This document shows positions 26,534 through 35,476 of a stretch of DNA of 53,778 nucleotides, piece by piece. Source of the stretch: Halomonas faecis (GTDB taxonomy: Bacteria; Pseudomonadota; Gammaproteobacteria; Pseudomonadales; Halomonadaceae); NCBI RefSeq assembly GCF_010993975.1, contig NZ_JAACZO010000013.1:1-53778 (forward strand), in the 5' to 3' direction. A model generated the notes under the pieces. The model was not told the DNA's origin and made no database searches. It saw only the letters and a list, made by a program, of their open reading frames with translations. Each line of letters opens with the position of its first letter. Positions within the stretch are counted from its first letter, which is position 1. A program made the translations under genes and the position numbers.

Positions 26534-28093
26534 GTGAACAAGATCATCGACAGCACTACCGCGGCGGGCCTGATTCAGGATGACGACACCGTCGTCTGGA
26601 CCACCGCCGGCCTAAGCGGATTCGCCGAAGCCGTGGCCACGGCCCTGGAGGCGCGCTTCCTGGAGACAGGCACGCCTCGCAACCTCACCGTTGCCCACAG
26701 CTGTGGCTGTGGCGACGGCAACACCCGCGGCATGAACCACTTGGGCCATGCCGGGCTGGTCAAGCGCTTGATCAGCGGCCACACCGGTCAGGCCCCGCGC
26801 ATGGGCGAGCTGCTTCGCGAGAACCGCGTCGAGGGCTACCTGCTGCCCCAGGGCGTGCTGGCCCATTTGTGGCGCCACATCGCCGGCGGCAAGCCCGGCG
26901 TGCTCAGCAAGGTGGGGCTGGGCACCTTCGTCGACCCGCGCCTCGAGGGTGGCAAGGCCAACGCCGCCGCCGAGGAGGACCTGGTCAAGCGGGTCGAACT
27001 CGAAGGCGAGGCGTGGCTGCTCTATCGAACCTTTCCGGTCGATGTGGCGGTGATTCGTGCCACTACCGCCGACGAGCGCGGCAACCTGAGCATGGAGCGT
27101 GAGGCGTTGCTTCTCGAGCAGCTCTCCATGGCCCAGGCAGCGAAGAACAGCGGCGGCATCGTCATTGCTCAGGTGGAGTACCTGGCCACCCAGGGCAGCC
27201 TTCACCCCAAGCAGGTCAAGGTGCCGGGCGACCTGGTCGACTACGTGGTGGTGGCCGAGCCCGAGCACCACATGCAGACCATCACTACCGGCTACAACCC
27301 GGCGCTTTCCGGCGATCTCAAGATGCCGCTGGGGGGAATCAAGCCGCTGCCCATGGATCCGCGCAAGGTGATCGCTCGGCGCGCCGCCATGGAGTTGGTA
27401 CCTCGGGGGATCGTCAACCTCGGTATCGGCATGCCCGAAGGGGTCTCCAGCGTGGCCGCCGAGGAGGGCGTCAGCGACCTCATGACCCTGACCACCGAAC
27501 TCGGCACCTACGGCGGCGTGCCCGCCAGCGGCGGCGACTTTGCCACCGCCTACAACGCCGAGGCGATCATCGACCACGGCTACCAATTCGACTTCTACGA
27601 CGGCGGTGGCCTCGACGTCTGCTTCCTCGGCCTGGCCCAGACCGATCACGAGGGCAACCTCAACGTCAGCAAGTTCGGCGACAAGGTGGTGGGGCCGGGC
27701 GGTTTCATCAACATCAGCCAGAACGCTCGCAAGGTGGTGTTCTGCGGCACCTTCACCAACGGCGGCGAGCTGGCGATCGAAGAGGGCCGCCTGCGCATTC
27801 GCCAGGAGGGCCACCGCCGCAAGTTCGTTCAGCGCGTCGACCAGATCACCTTCAGCGGCCGTTATGCCCAGGAGACCGGTAAGCCGGTGCTGTTCGTCAC
27901 CGAGCGCTGCGTTTTCGAGCTGATCGACGGCGAAATCACCCTCACCGAGATCGCCCCGGGCCTCGACGTCGAACGCGACATCCTGGCGGCCATGGACTTC
28001 GTGCCGCGCATCGCCAGCGAGCTGCGCGAGATGCCGGCGGCGCTCTTCCAGCCCCAGTGGGGCGGCCTGCGCGAGCACCTGGCACGCGACTGA
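26534..28093 (+). CDS. Class I CoA-transferase, fused two-domain (YdiF-like)
   Basis: A 519-residue acyl-CoA:carboxylate CoA-transferase in which the alpha and beta domains are fused. The catalytic glutamate is predicted at E322 in L-T-T-E-L-G-T-Y-G-G; N-L-G-I-G-M-P at 295-301 is the CoA-binding loop of the second half. It moves CoA from a donor such as acetyl-CoA or succinyl-CoA to the imported acid. The GTG start follows AGGAGGG. The thiolase gene begins 17 bases later. The substrate is unknown; a 3-oxo acid would explain the absence of dehydrogenase and hydratase genes in this operon. Confidence 0.85.
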   Translation: MNKIIDSTTAAGLIQDDDTVVWTTAGLSGFAEAVATALEARFLETGTPRNLTVAHSCGCGDGNTRGMNHLGHAGLVKRLISGHTGQAPRMGELLRENRVEGYLLPQGVLAHLWRHIAGGKPGVLSKVGLGTFVDPRLEGGKANAAAEEDLVKRVELEGEAWLLYRTFPVDVAVIRATTADERGNLSMEREALLLEQLSMAQAAKNSGGIVIAQVEYLATQGSLHPKQVKVPGDLVDYVVVAEPEHHMQTITTGYNPALSGDLKMPLGGIKPLPMDPRKVIARRAAMELVPRGIVNLGIGMPEGVSSVAAEEGVSDLMTLTTELGTYGGVPASGGDFATAYNAEAIIDHGYQFDFYDGGGLDVCFLGLAQTDHEGNLNVSKFGDKVVGPGGFINISQNARKVVFCGTFTNGGELAIEEGRLRIRQEGHRRKFVQRVDQITFSGRYAQETGKPVLFVTERCVFELIDGEITLTEIAPGLDVERDILAAMDFVPRIASELREMPAALFQPQWGGLREHLARD

Positions 28094-28110
28094 GCATCAG
28101 GAGATAAGAC

Positions 28111-29301
28111 ATGTTCAAGAACGCCTACATCCCCTACGGCGGCTACTACACCACGCCTTTCTGCAAGTGGATGGGCAGCCTGGCCAACGTCAACGCCATC
28201 GAGCTGGGCGCGGCCACCAGCAAGCGCTGGTTCGCCAGCCGCGACATCGACCCCACGATCATCGACTACCTCTACCTGGGCGTTTCGGTGGGGCAGAAGT
28301 CGATCTTCTACGGCGCTCCCTGGGCCGCGGCCATGATGGGTGCCGGCCAGGCGCCGGGCCAGAACGTCACCCAAGCCTGCGCCACCGCGACCACGGCGGT
28401 ATTCAATGCCGCCCTGGCGGTGGATGCCGGCAGCTTCGAGACCACCTATTGCCTGCTCGCCGACCGCCCCTCCAACGGCCCGCACACCATCTGGCCCAAC
28501 CCCAATGGGCCGGGCGGCGAGGTGATCGCCGAAAACTGGAACATGGACAACATCGCCGCCGACCCGGCCACCGGCAAAGACATGCTGACCACCGCCGAGA
28601 ACGTCGCGCGTGAGCATGGCTTCTCCCGCGAACAGGCCGACGAGCTGACCCTGAGGCGCTATGAGCAGTATGCCGAGGCGCTGGCCGACGAGCGAGCCTT
28701 CCAGAAGCGCTACCTGTTTCCCGTCGAGGTCGCGGTCTCGCGCAAGGAGGCCAAACTCGTCGAGGCCGACGAGGGCGTGACCGCTACCAGTGGCGAGGGC
28801 CTAGCCAAGCTGCGGGCGGTGCAGCCCGACGGTATCCATACCTACGGGGCCCAGACGCACCCGGCCGATGCCAATGCCGGCATCGTCGTCACCACCCGCG
28901 AGCGCGCCCGAGAGCTCAGCACGGATCCCCAACTGGCCGTCCAGGTGGTGGCCTACGGTCATGCCCGTACCAAGCCGGCGCACATGCCCATGGCCCCGGC
29001 CACCTCGGTGCAGCGCGCCCTGGATCAGGCGGGCCTGACCCTCGACCAGATCAAGACGATCAAGAATCACACCCCGTTCATCGCCAACGACCTGCACCTG
29101 GCCAAGGCGCTGGGGCTCGACGCCCACAGCTTCAACAACTACGGCACCTCGCTGGTGTACGGGCACCCCCAGGCGCCGACGCTGGCGCGTCTGCTGATCG
29201 AGGCCATCGAGGAGGCCGCACTCAAGGGTGGCGGCTACGCCCTAGTCACTGGCTGTGCGGCCGGCGACTCGGCCGCGGCGCTGATCGTCAAGGTGGGCTG
29301 A
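28111..29301 (+). CDS. Atypical thiolase-family enzyme
   Basis: A 396-residue thiolase-fold protein with the length of acetyl-CoA acyltransferases. The nucleophile is C90 in T-Q-A-C-A-T-A; N319 (N-H-T-P-F), H352 (Y-G-H-P) and C382 (T-G-C-A-A-G-D) match the rest of the catalytic set. The surrounding motifs differ: the usual N-x-N-G-G-A-I-A-x-G-H-P is N-N-Y-G-T-S-L-V-Y-G-H-P, and the terminal C-x-G-G-G is C-A-A-G-D. It probably cleaves a 3-oxoacyl-CoA made by the adjacent CoA-transferase; an aryl substrate is conceivable. Divergence from PcaF/AtoB-type enzymes leaves the substrate open. Confidence 0.75.
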   Translation: MFKNAYIPYGGYYTTPFCKWMGSLANVNAIELGAATSKRWFASRDIDPTIIDYLYLGVSVGQKSIFYGAPWAAAMMGAGQAPGQNVTQACATATTAVFNAALAVDAGSFETTYCLLADRPSNGPHTIWPNPNGPGGEVIAENWNMDNIAADPATGKDMLTTAENVAREHGFSREQADELTLRRYEQYAEALADERAFQKRYLFPVEVAVSRKEAKLVEADEGVTATSGEGLAKLRAVQPDGIHTYGAQTHPADANAGIVVTTRERARELSTDPQLAVQVVAYGHARTKPAHMPMAPATSVQRALDQAGLTLDQIKTIKNHTPFIANDLHLAKALGLDAHSFNNYGTSLVYGHPQAPTLARLLIEAIEEAALKGGGYALVTGCAAGDSAAALIVKVG

Positions 29302-29462
29302 GTTCTTTCCGGTCGTTCCGGCCGGGAGAGCCCGCCAAGGGATCTGGCGGGCGTGAAAGCAAAAAAGCAAGGGATATGACTTGGACGTTGTCGCTCACGG
29401 TTTCCATGTCTTCCCCTGACATTGGAGCCGGATCAATTAGAACAATCTGGAGTTCAATCAAG

Positions 29463-30527
29463 ATGGTAAATACAAAAAGGCTGGCCATGGTGGTCGCGAT
29501 TTCAGCCATTTCTGCACAGGCTAATGCCCTGGATCTGGGAGAGGTCGGTGGAGCCAATCTCAGTATCGGAGGCTATGTGAAAGCGGAGGGAATCTTTACT
29601 GACCCTGATGGCGGTGATAGCTCTTTCGACGCCAGTGCTCGCCAATCACGACTCAATTTCAAGGTGGATAAAGATGTCGAAGGCCACAGTGTAACGGCAT
29701 TCTTAGAAGGCGACTTTTGGGATAATGCCACGGACGACAGCGATACCAGCTACGCCATGCGGTTACGCCACGCCTACATTCAAGTCGACGACCTGACCCT
29801 CGGGCAGACCTGGACGGGCCAGTTCTTCGCCAATGCACCATTCGATGTGGAGATCCTCGACTTCTACGGTACCGGTGTCGGTAGCGTTTCCGGCAGCGGC
29901 GCGGTGGTACGGCCCGATGTGGTCCTGCACTACACGCCGGGTGGATTCCGCTTCAGTCTTCAGGATCCGGTCTATACCGATGCCGACTTCCCGGACATGG
30001 TCGCATCCTATACGCATCGCACCGAGTCGGGACACGCCTTCAACGCGGCCGTCACCGGACGTGAGGTCGAGACCGGCATCGACGACTCGAAATTCGGCGC
30101 CGCGTTTTCGCTCGCCGCCAAGTTCAACTTCGGCGATACCTCGCTTGCCCTGAGTGGCTACACGGGCAAGGGCAACAACGTTTACTCCGGGTGGGGGTAT
30201 AACGGCGCGACGAACCCGAGCACCATTGCCGCGAAAGGGGAAGTCGATGCCTCTGGCGACCTGGTGAGCACGACCGGCTTGAGTGCAGGTCTGAGTCATC
30301 GATTCAATGAAAAGCTTCGGGGAAACATTCGCTATGCCCAAGTGGAGGCGGATGAAGTGGCGCCGACCGTTGCCGACGATACGCTCGAAATGATGAACGT
30401 CAACCTGATCTACACTTACCTGCCCAATCTGGACTTCGGTATCGAGTGGCGTGACCGTAACGCAACGACGATGCCGCTGCGTCCGGGCGGGCAGCAGGTG
30501 GAGCTGATGGCGATGTACAAGTTCTAG
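29463..30527 (+). CDS. DcaP-like outer-membrane porin
   Basis: A 354-residue predicted beta-barrel. The signal peptide ends at Q-A-N-A (about residue 20); then alternating amphipathic strands and a terminal M-A-M-Y-K-F with C-terminal phenylalanine, the BAM recognition signal. The start of the mature part (G-G-Y-V-K-A-E-G) and S-R-L-N-F-K match DcaP/trimeric porins linked to dicarboxylate or aromatic acid entry. The ATG at 29463 has GGAG ten bases upstream; longer frames are rejected because they would bury the signal peptide. It closes the TRAP/CoA-transferase/thiolase block and may supply its substrate across the outer membrane. The 5' part is lower in GC than its neighbours. Confidence 0.78.
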   Translation: MVNTKRLAMVVAISAISAQANALDLGEVGGANLSIGGYVKAEGIFTDPDGGDSSFDASARQSRLNFKVDKDVEGHSVTAFLEGDFWDNATDDSDTSYAMRLRHAYIQVDDLTLGQTWTGQFFANAPFDVEILDFYGTGVGSVSGSGAVVRPDVVLHYTPGGFRFSLQDPVYTDADFPDMVASYTHRTESGHAFNAAVTGREVETGIDDSKFGAAFSLAAKFNFGDTSLALSGYTGKGNNVYSGWGYNGATNPSTIAAKGEVDASGDLVSTTGLSAGLSHRFNEKLRGNIRYAQVEADEVAPTVADDTLEMMNVNLIYTYLPNLDFGIEWRDRNATTMPLRPGGQQVELMAMYKF

Positions 30528-30575
30528 CAGGCGTCCATCGCCAAATCGTTCGTTCCTTGTTTCGATCGTTTCATT

Positions 30576-30616
30576 GGGGCGAATCATCGGGTGTTCGATG
30601 ATTCGCCCCTTTTTCG
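30576..30616 (+). terminator. Intrinsic terminator after the porin gene
   Basis: GGGGCGAATCATCG (30576-30589) and CGATGATTCGCCCC (30596-30609) form a perfect 14-bp stem with a 6-base loop, followed by TTTTTCG. This is the clearest Rho-independent terminator in the window; it ends the 23390-30527 direction. Confidence 0.9.
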
Positions 30617-30635
30617 TTGGCAAGTTGGAAGTATT

Positions 30636-32075
30636 TCATGCCGAGCAGGCATTCACCGGCGGCCGGCGTTGCGCCCAAGGCTGCAGCTCCTCCAACTGTT
30701 GGGCTAGAGCCAATAGGGTCGTTTCGTCGCCGAAGCGGCCGGCAAAGTGGGCGCCGATCGGCAAGCCACCATGTGTCCAATATAGCGGCACCGACATGGC
30801 GGGCTGGCCGGTGGCATTGAACAGTGCCGTGAAGGGCGAATAGCTATGGAAGCACTCGATCAGCGTCGCCAGGTCGGCCCGGTCGTCGCTGACGTCAAGG
30901 GTTCCGATGCGAGGTGGTTCGCGTGTCAGCGCCGGGGTCAGTATCAGGTCGTAGTCATGCATGAAATTGGCGAAGGTACGGCCGAGAGCGTGGATCCCTT
31001 CGATGGCTTGTACGTACTGCACTGCGCTGATACTGCCTTTCTCCCTGAGGTAGATGCGGGTGCGTGGCTCCAGCTCGTCCTCACTGACCGGCGTACCGCG
31101 CATCTGCCCGAGCAGGTCGAGGTAATTGCGGGTATTGGGGCCAATGATGTCGAAGGCCTGATCCAGGAACTGGGGAAGGTCCACCGGCAGGTTGGCGGGA
31201 ATGAGCTGATGACCCAACTGCTCGCACAGGGCGGCGGAGTGGCGCACGGCCGCCAGGGCATCCGCTGACGATGGCCAGGGTTCGAGGTGCTCGACCAGGG
31301 CGATCCTGAGCGGCCGCAACGGGCGCTGCATCGCCTCGACATAGCTGGACGGCCGGGCCGGGGCGGCGTAGGGCGCGCCCAGGTCGCTACCGGCGGTGGC
31401 ATCCAGCAGTGCCGCGCTGTCGCGAACCGAGAGGGTAATGGCATGGGCCACACTCATGCCGCCCCAGCCCTCGCCGACCAACGGCCCGCTGGGCATCAGG
31501 CCGCGGCTGGGCTTGAGACCGAACACGCCGCAGCAGGAGGCGGGCACGCGCAGGGAGCCGCCGCCATCGTTGCCATGGGCGAAGGGAACCGCGCGGGCAG
31601 CCACCAGTGCCGCCGTGCCGCCGCTGGAGCCCCCGGCGCTGTGCTCGAGGTTCCAGGGATTGCGGGTGGCACCGAAACGGGTCGATTCGGTGCTGTAGGA
31701 AGTTCCGAACTCGGGCGAGGTGCTGGTACCGGCGAAAATGCAGCCGGCCCGGCGCAGGCGGCTGACCAGCTCGTCGTCCCTTCCCGGGCGTGCTTCACCC
31801 AGGGCCTGGGAGCCGTTGGTCATGCGCGCCTCGGCGAGTGGTGCGAACAGATCCTTCACCAGGGTGGGAACGCCGCTGAAGGGCCCTGCGGCCGGCTGCT
31901 GCTCTCGGGCCTGGTCGTAGAGCGTTTCCGCAATGGCGTTGAGCTGTGGCTCGACCTTCTCCAGGCGCTGGATCGTTGCCTCCAGCAGCTCGCTCGCCTG
32001 GAGGTCTCCGCCTTTGATGAGCGCCGCCAGGGCCGTGGCATCCGACTGGTCGATCAACGTTTGGATATCGTGCAT
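30636..32075 (-). CDS. Amidase signature family hydrolase
   Basis: A 479-residue amidase (GatA/AS family). The Lys-cisSer-Ser triad is visible: K74 in T-L-V-K-D-L-F, S150 in A-G-G-S-S-G-G, and the nucleophile S174 in D-G-G-G-S-L-R-V-P. The 24-residue spacing of the two serines is the family standard. It hydrolyses an unidentified amide to acid and ammonia in the cytoplasm. Upstream on the same strand are an MFS transporter, an SphA-type outer-membrane protein and an AraC regulator, suggesting uptake and hydrolysis of an exogenous, perhaps aromatic, amide. Confidence 0.88.
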   Translation of the reverse strand: MHDIQTLIDQSDATALAALIKGGDLQASELLEATIQRLEKVEPQLNAIAETLYDQAREQQPAAGPFSGVPTLVKDLFAPLAEARMTNGSQALGEARPGRDDELVSRLRRAGCIFAGTSTSPEFGTSYSTESTRFGATRNPWNLEHSAGGSSGGTAALVAARAVPFAHGNDGGGSLRVPASCCGVFGLKPSRGLMPSGPLVGEGWGGMSVAHAITLSVRDSAALLDATAGSDLGAPYAAPARPSSYVEAMQRPLRPLRIALVEHLEPWPSSADALAAVRHSAALCEQLGHQLIPANLPVDLPQFLDQAFDIIGPNTRNYLDLLGQMRGTPVSEDELEPRTRIYLREKGSISAVQYVQAIEGIHALGRTFANFMHDYDLILTPALTREPPRIGTLDVSDDRADLATLIECFHSYSPFTALFNATGQPAMSVPLYWTHGGLPIGAHFAGRFGDETTLLALAQQLEELQPWAQRRPPVNACSA

Positions 32076-32164
32076 GGGGTTACCCGTTTAGTGGGAGAGA
32101 ACATTGCCATCCTTGGCTGAGTCAGTGTCCGCTGGGTTGAGGCCCACACGTCAGGGTGCAGTCT

Positions 32165-33388
32165 TCAAGAGACCGAGGTTGGAGACGTTTGGGTCGAACG
32201 GCTGGCGCGCAGTTGCGCCAGCAGCCAGAGGCAGGCACCACCCAGGCTGGCCAGGGCGAGTGCTGTGATCGCGCCGCGCAGGTCGGTGCTCAGGGCGGCG
32301 ATCACTGCGGCGACCACCAGGGGACTGGCGAACTGGCCGATGTAGAGGCTGGCGGTGAAGCCGCCCATGCCGCGGCCCTGGGTGCGGGGAGTGAGGGCGT
32401 TCATCACTGGGGCCATGGCGTTGGGAACCAGCATGCCGGCGCCGATGCCGTGGATGAAAACCGCCAGCAGAACCACGTTGTAGCTCTGGGCCTCGGACAG
32501 CAGCCACAGCCCCAGCGCCAGTAGCGCCAGCAGTAGGGCATTGCAGCCGCTGGTGCCGAGCCGGCGGCGCATCAGCGGCCACAGCAGCGAGCCCATCAGC
32601 GTGGAGAGCAGGCCGAACCCGGCCGCCATGCCGATCAGGGTGCTCGAAGTAACGCCAAGACCAACCAGCAGGATCGGCGTCTGCACCGTCACGATGAAGC
32701 CCAGCACCATGCCGGAGAATATCAGTAGGTAGCCCACCAGCAGGGTGGCCTTGTTGACCCGGCCCGGCGTGAGTTCCTCCGTCACTTGGGGCGTTTTCCG
32801 GATCGGCTCCCACAATATCTTCAGCATGGCGGGAATCAGCAGTAGCGGCAGCAGATAGAGATAGAAGGGGGTACGCCAGGAGTGCTCGCCCAGGATGCCG
32901 CCGACGACGAAGAAGAGGGCTCCCATCACACCGATGGTGACCACCTGGTAGTTCACGTATTTCAATCGCTCGTCGCCCTTCCAGTAGTCGGCGATCAGCG
33001 CGGCGCAGCAGGTCATGATCGCCGCCTCGGCGCAGCCGAACAGCAGGCGGACGCCGACGAGGGCGGTGAGGTCGTTCAGCAGTGCCGGGGTGGCGCCCAG
33101 TAGGGCGTAGAGCAGAGTGGCCAGTATCAGCAGGTTCTTGCGGCCGAAGCGGTCTGCTAGCCAGCCGGCAAGCGGAGCGCAGAGCGCGATCGCCAGTGCT
33201 GGGCCGGTGATGGCCAGCGGTACCAGGAGTTCAGCGTTCGGTTCCACTGGGCCGAATTCCGCGAATAGCTTGGGCAGGACCGGTGAGACCATGACCGAGC
33301 CGACGATGGTCAGACCGCTGCCCAGCACGATCACAGCCCCTTCCCGCCGCCCCGTGGCCTGACGGGGACTCACATTGTGATCTGTCAT
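32165..33388 (-). CDS. MFS transporter
   Basis: A 407-residue major facilitator with 12 predicted helices. Motif A is L-A-G-W-L-A-D-R-F-G-R-K-N between helices 2 and 3. The protein resembles the small-solute drug:H+/aromatic acid type without a decisive subfamily signature. The gene begins 14 bases after the SphA-type gene stop, and the amidase follows by about 90 bases. Confidence 0.85.
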   Translation of the reverse strand: MTDHNVSPRQATGRREGAVIVLGSGLTIVGSVMVSPVLPKLFAEFGPVEPNAELLVPLAITGPALAIALCAPLAGWLADRFGRKNLLILATLLYALLGATPALLNDLTALVGVRLLFGCAEAAIMTCCAALIADYWKGDERLKYVNYQVVTIGVMGALFFVVGGILGEHSWRTPFYLYLLPLLLIPAMLKILWEPIRKTPQVTEELTPGRVNKATLLVGYLLIFSGMVLGFIVTVQTPILLVGLGVTSSTLIGMAAGFGLLSTLMGSLLWPLMRRRLGTSGCNALLLALLALGLWLLSEAQSYNVVLLAVFIHGIGAGMLVPNAMAPVMNALTPRTQGRGMGGFTASLYIGQFASPLVVAAVIAALSTDLRGAITALALASLGGACLWLLAQLRASRSTQTSPTSVS

Positions 33389-33402
33389 GATGAGACTCCT
33401 GG

Positions 33403-34323
33403 TCAGAAGGTTTTGCCGATGCGCAGCGCCACGGTATAGCCCTCGGCCCGGTTGCGAGCCTCGAACTCCTTGTAGGCGTGCAACGAGACCGCAGGCAAGC
33501 CGGGCTGGAAGAAGCTGAGGGCTGGCCCCAGTGCCAGGACCTGGGCGCGGTTGCCGTCAGTCAGTCCCGGCCCGTCGTCATCGGTGAGCTGGTGGTAGTA
33601 ATAACCGCCGATGCCCGCCGTCCAGTTGCCGATTTGCTGGCCCAGGGCGAAGTCATGGCGATACTCCACGCCGCTGCGATAGTCGGTGTCGCGGTTGCGG
33701 GTATTGACGTCGAGCTGGAAGCTCGAAGAGATCTCGAAACCGCTATCGGAGATGTAGGTGGCATTGAGAATGGGCGAGAAGGTCCAGTGATTCAGGCCAG
33801 GGGAGACCAGGCGGTCCTGGTCGTAATCGCCGGTGGGAGCCTGGATCTGGAACTGGGTGTTGATGCCCAGGTTGGGGGCCGGATTCCACTGCAGGATCAA
33901 CGGCAGTACCTGGAGGTCGGCCTGGCGGAACAGCTCGGCGCTGTCGGAGACGGTGCCGAAGGGGGTGGGGACCTCCAGTGAGGCATCCATCGCGAAGAAC
34001 GGCAGCACCGCCCCCCAGCCGTATCTGGCGCCGAGGATCTGCCGGTCGGTCATGCGCAGGTAGGCCAGCCCGATGGAGAGCAGGTCCAGGGAGAAGTCCA
34101 CCGGCTGATCGTTGCCGCTGCCGTCCTTGAGCGTGTTGGTGGAGTAGAAGGCGGTACGCAGGCCGAAGGTGCCGACAGGGGAGGGCGGAGGCATGAAACC
34201 GGCGCCGAAGTCGTACAACCCCGCCGGCGTGGTGGGGGAGCCATTCTCCGTAGCATGACCGCTTGCGGAGAAGAGGATCAGGGCCGCGCCGAAAAGGGCG
34301 GACGTCAGGTTGGAATAACGCAT
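33403..34323 (-). CDS. SphA/phenol-degradation meta-pathway outer-membrane family protein
   Basis: A 306-residue predicted outer-membrane barrel with a signal peptide ending at S-G-H-A (about 25) and a terminal phenylalanine (I-G-K-T-F). It looks like the COG4313 family found beside aromatic degradation genes (Phenol_MetA_deg), of which the SphA proteins are members. P-T-G-D-Y-D is the recognisable family block. The likely role is passive entry of a hydrophobic aromatic compound. Co-directional AraC, MFS and amidase genes share its operon or regulon. Confidence 0.78.
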   Translation of the reverse strand: MRYSNLTSALFGAALILFSASGHATENGSPTTPAGLYDFGAGFMPPPSPVGTFGLRTAFYSTNTLKDGSGNDQPVDFSLDLLSIGLAYLRMTDRQILGARYGWGAVLPFFAMDASLEVPTPFGTVSDSAELFRQADLQVLPLILQWNPAPNLGINTQFQIQAPTGDYDQDRLVSPGLNHWTFSPILNATYISDSGFEISSSFQLDVNTRNRDTDYRSGVEYRHDFALGQQIGNWTAGIGGYYYHQLTDDDGPGLTDGNRAQVLALGPALSFFQPGLPAVSLHAYKEFEARNRAEGYTVALRIGKTF

Positions 34324-34340
34324 GGGGCAACTCTCTTGGT

Positions 34341-34367
34341 GTGTTTGTTGTGGTTGTCAACAAACAC
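34341..34367. promoter_or_regulatory. 10-bp inverted repeat upstream of the SphA-type gene
   Basis: GTGTTTGTTG (34341-34350) and CAACAAACAC (34358-34367) are a perfect dyad with a 7-base spacer, located 18 to 44 bases before the minus-strand ATG at 34323. CTCTC and GAGAG flank it at similar distances. It is either an operator for the adjacent AraC regulator or a leader hairpin; no U-tract follows. Confidence 0.5.
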
Positions 34368-34391
34368 CTTACCGAGAGCGCCGGAAGCGGG

Positions 34392-35387
34392 TTATCCGTA
34401 TTCGGCAAAATCGCGCTTGGCGCGCTGCAGGGTATCGGAGGGACATTCACCGAACAGGCGGCGATAGTCGGCGGCGAAACGGCTCAGGTGCCAGAAGCCC
34501 CAGTGTGCGGCGATATCCTGCACGTTCCGGGACTCGCCGGCCTGCAACAGGTCGCGGTGGGCGGCATTGAGGCGCAGGGCTCGAAGGTAGGCCACGGGAT
34601 TGATGCCCAAGGTCTCCTGAAAGCAGTACTGCAATTTGCGGCGGCTGGCGCCGACCCGATTGCACAGATCGACGATGGAGGGAGGTGCATCGCAATGCGC
34701 CAGCGCGTAGTCGCAGGCGCGGTCGACGATACGTTTGCGTGCATGGGGTGCCAGCAGCGTGATGCGTTCGTTGTCGATCAATTCGAGAAAGTGCATCAGC
34801 ACCATGTCCCGAAAACCGCTGCGAATGGCGGCGTGGGTCAATAGTGCCTGACTGCGCGGGCTGTCGCCCTGCATGACACTGAGAACCAGTGGAGTCAGCT
34901 CGTCCCCATCAGGGTGACTGGACAGCCGATAGCAGTGGGCCTCCGTGGGCAGGTTCAGACTACGCTGCTGGTGCTCTTGCACCGCCTCGAGTAGCGACTC
35001 GTCGATGGTGACGCGTAGCAGGTCCAGATAAGCGGGCGCGCGCACCTCGGGGAGTCGGTCGCTCTGGGCCGTCAGCAGACACGGACCACTGACGGCATGG
35101 CCATCGCAATGGAAGTCGGGATCCCTGGTTTTGAGTGGCAGGCTGAAGGTAACCGCATTCGACCAGGCGTTGCCATTTTTGACGATGGCCTGGTTGGCCT
35201 GGTCGCGAGCCACCTGCATACCTTCCAGGTGAAGCTCGGTCACGCTGCCTGCGAAGCGCCCGGGGGTGACTTGATCGTAGCGGCACTGCCAGCCGCTGAA
35301 CTGCTGAGCATGTTCCTCGATATCGCTGCTCTGGCTGTGGCGGAAGCCTGGAAACGGTGCCGTGGGGGGGACGGTCTCGTGCATCAT
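34392..35387 (-). CDS. AraC-family transcriptional regulator
   Basis: A 331-residue regulator with an AraC-type double helix-turn-helix at about 225-325 (S-I-V-D-L-C-N-R-V-G-A-S-R-R-K-L-Q first; V-Q-D-I-A-A-H-W-G-F-W second, with the F-x-x-D-Y-R-R-L-F-G-E-C-P tail). The N-terminal effector domain is not recognised. It lies upstream of the SphA-type gene on the same strand and probably activates the SphA/MFS/amidase genes. Confidence 0.87.
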   Translation of the reverse strand: MMHETVPPTAPFPGFRHSQSSDIEEHAQQFSGWQCRYDQVTPGRFAGSVTELHLEGMQVARDQANQAIVKNGNAWSNAVTFSLPLKTRDPDFHCDGHAVSGPCLLTAQSDRLPEVRAPAYLDLLRVTIDESLLEAVQEHQQRSLNLPTEAHCYRLSSHPDGDELTPLVLSVMQGDSPRSQALLTHAAIRSGFRDMVLMHFLELIDNERITLLAPHARKRIVDRACDYALAHCDAPPSIVDLCNRVGASRRKLQYCFQETLGINPVAYLRALRLNAAHRDLLQAGESRNVQDIAAHWGFWHLSRFAADYRRLFGECPSDTLQRAKRDFAEYG

Positions 35388-35476
35388 GGAACGTCTCCGT
35401 CATTTGTTGTTATTCGTGCTCATGCTATGCGGCTTCGAGTCGCTTCGCTAGCGGTGCTGGCTCAACGCGTTCTCTC

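Noticed and set aside
26612..28078. 488-codon open frame antisense to the CoA-transferase
   Set aside because: No domain features; explained by codon bias of the real gene.
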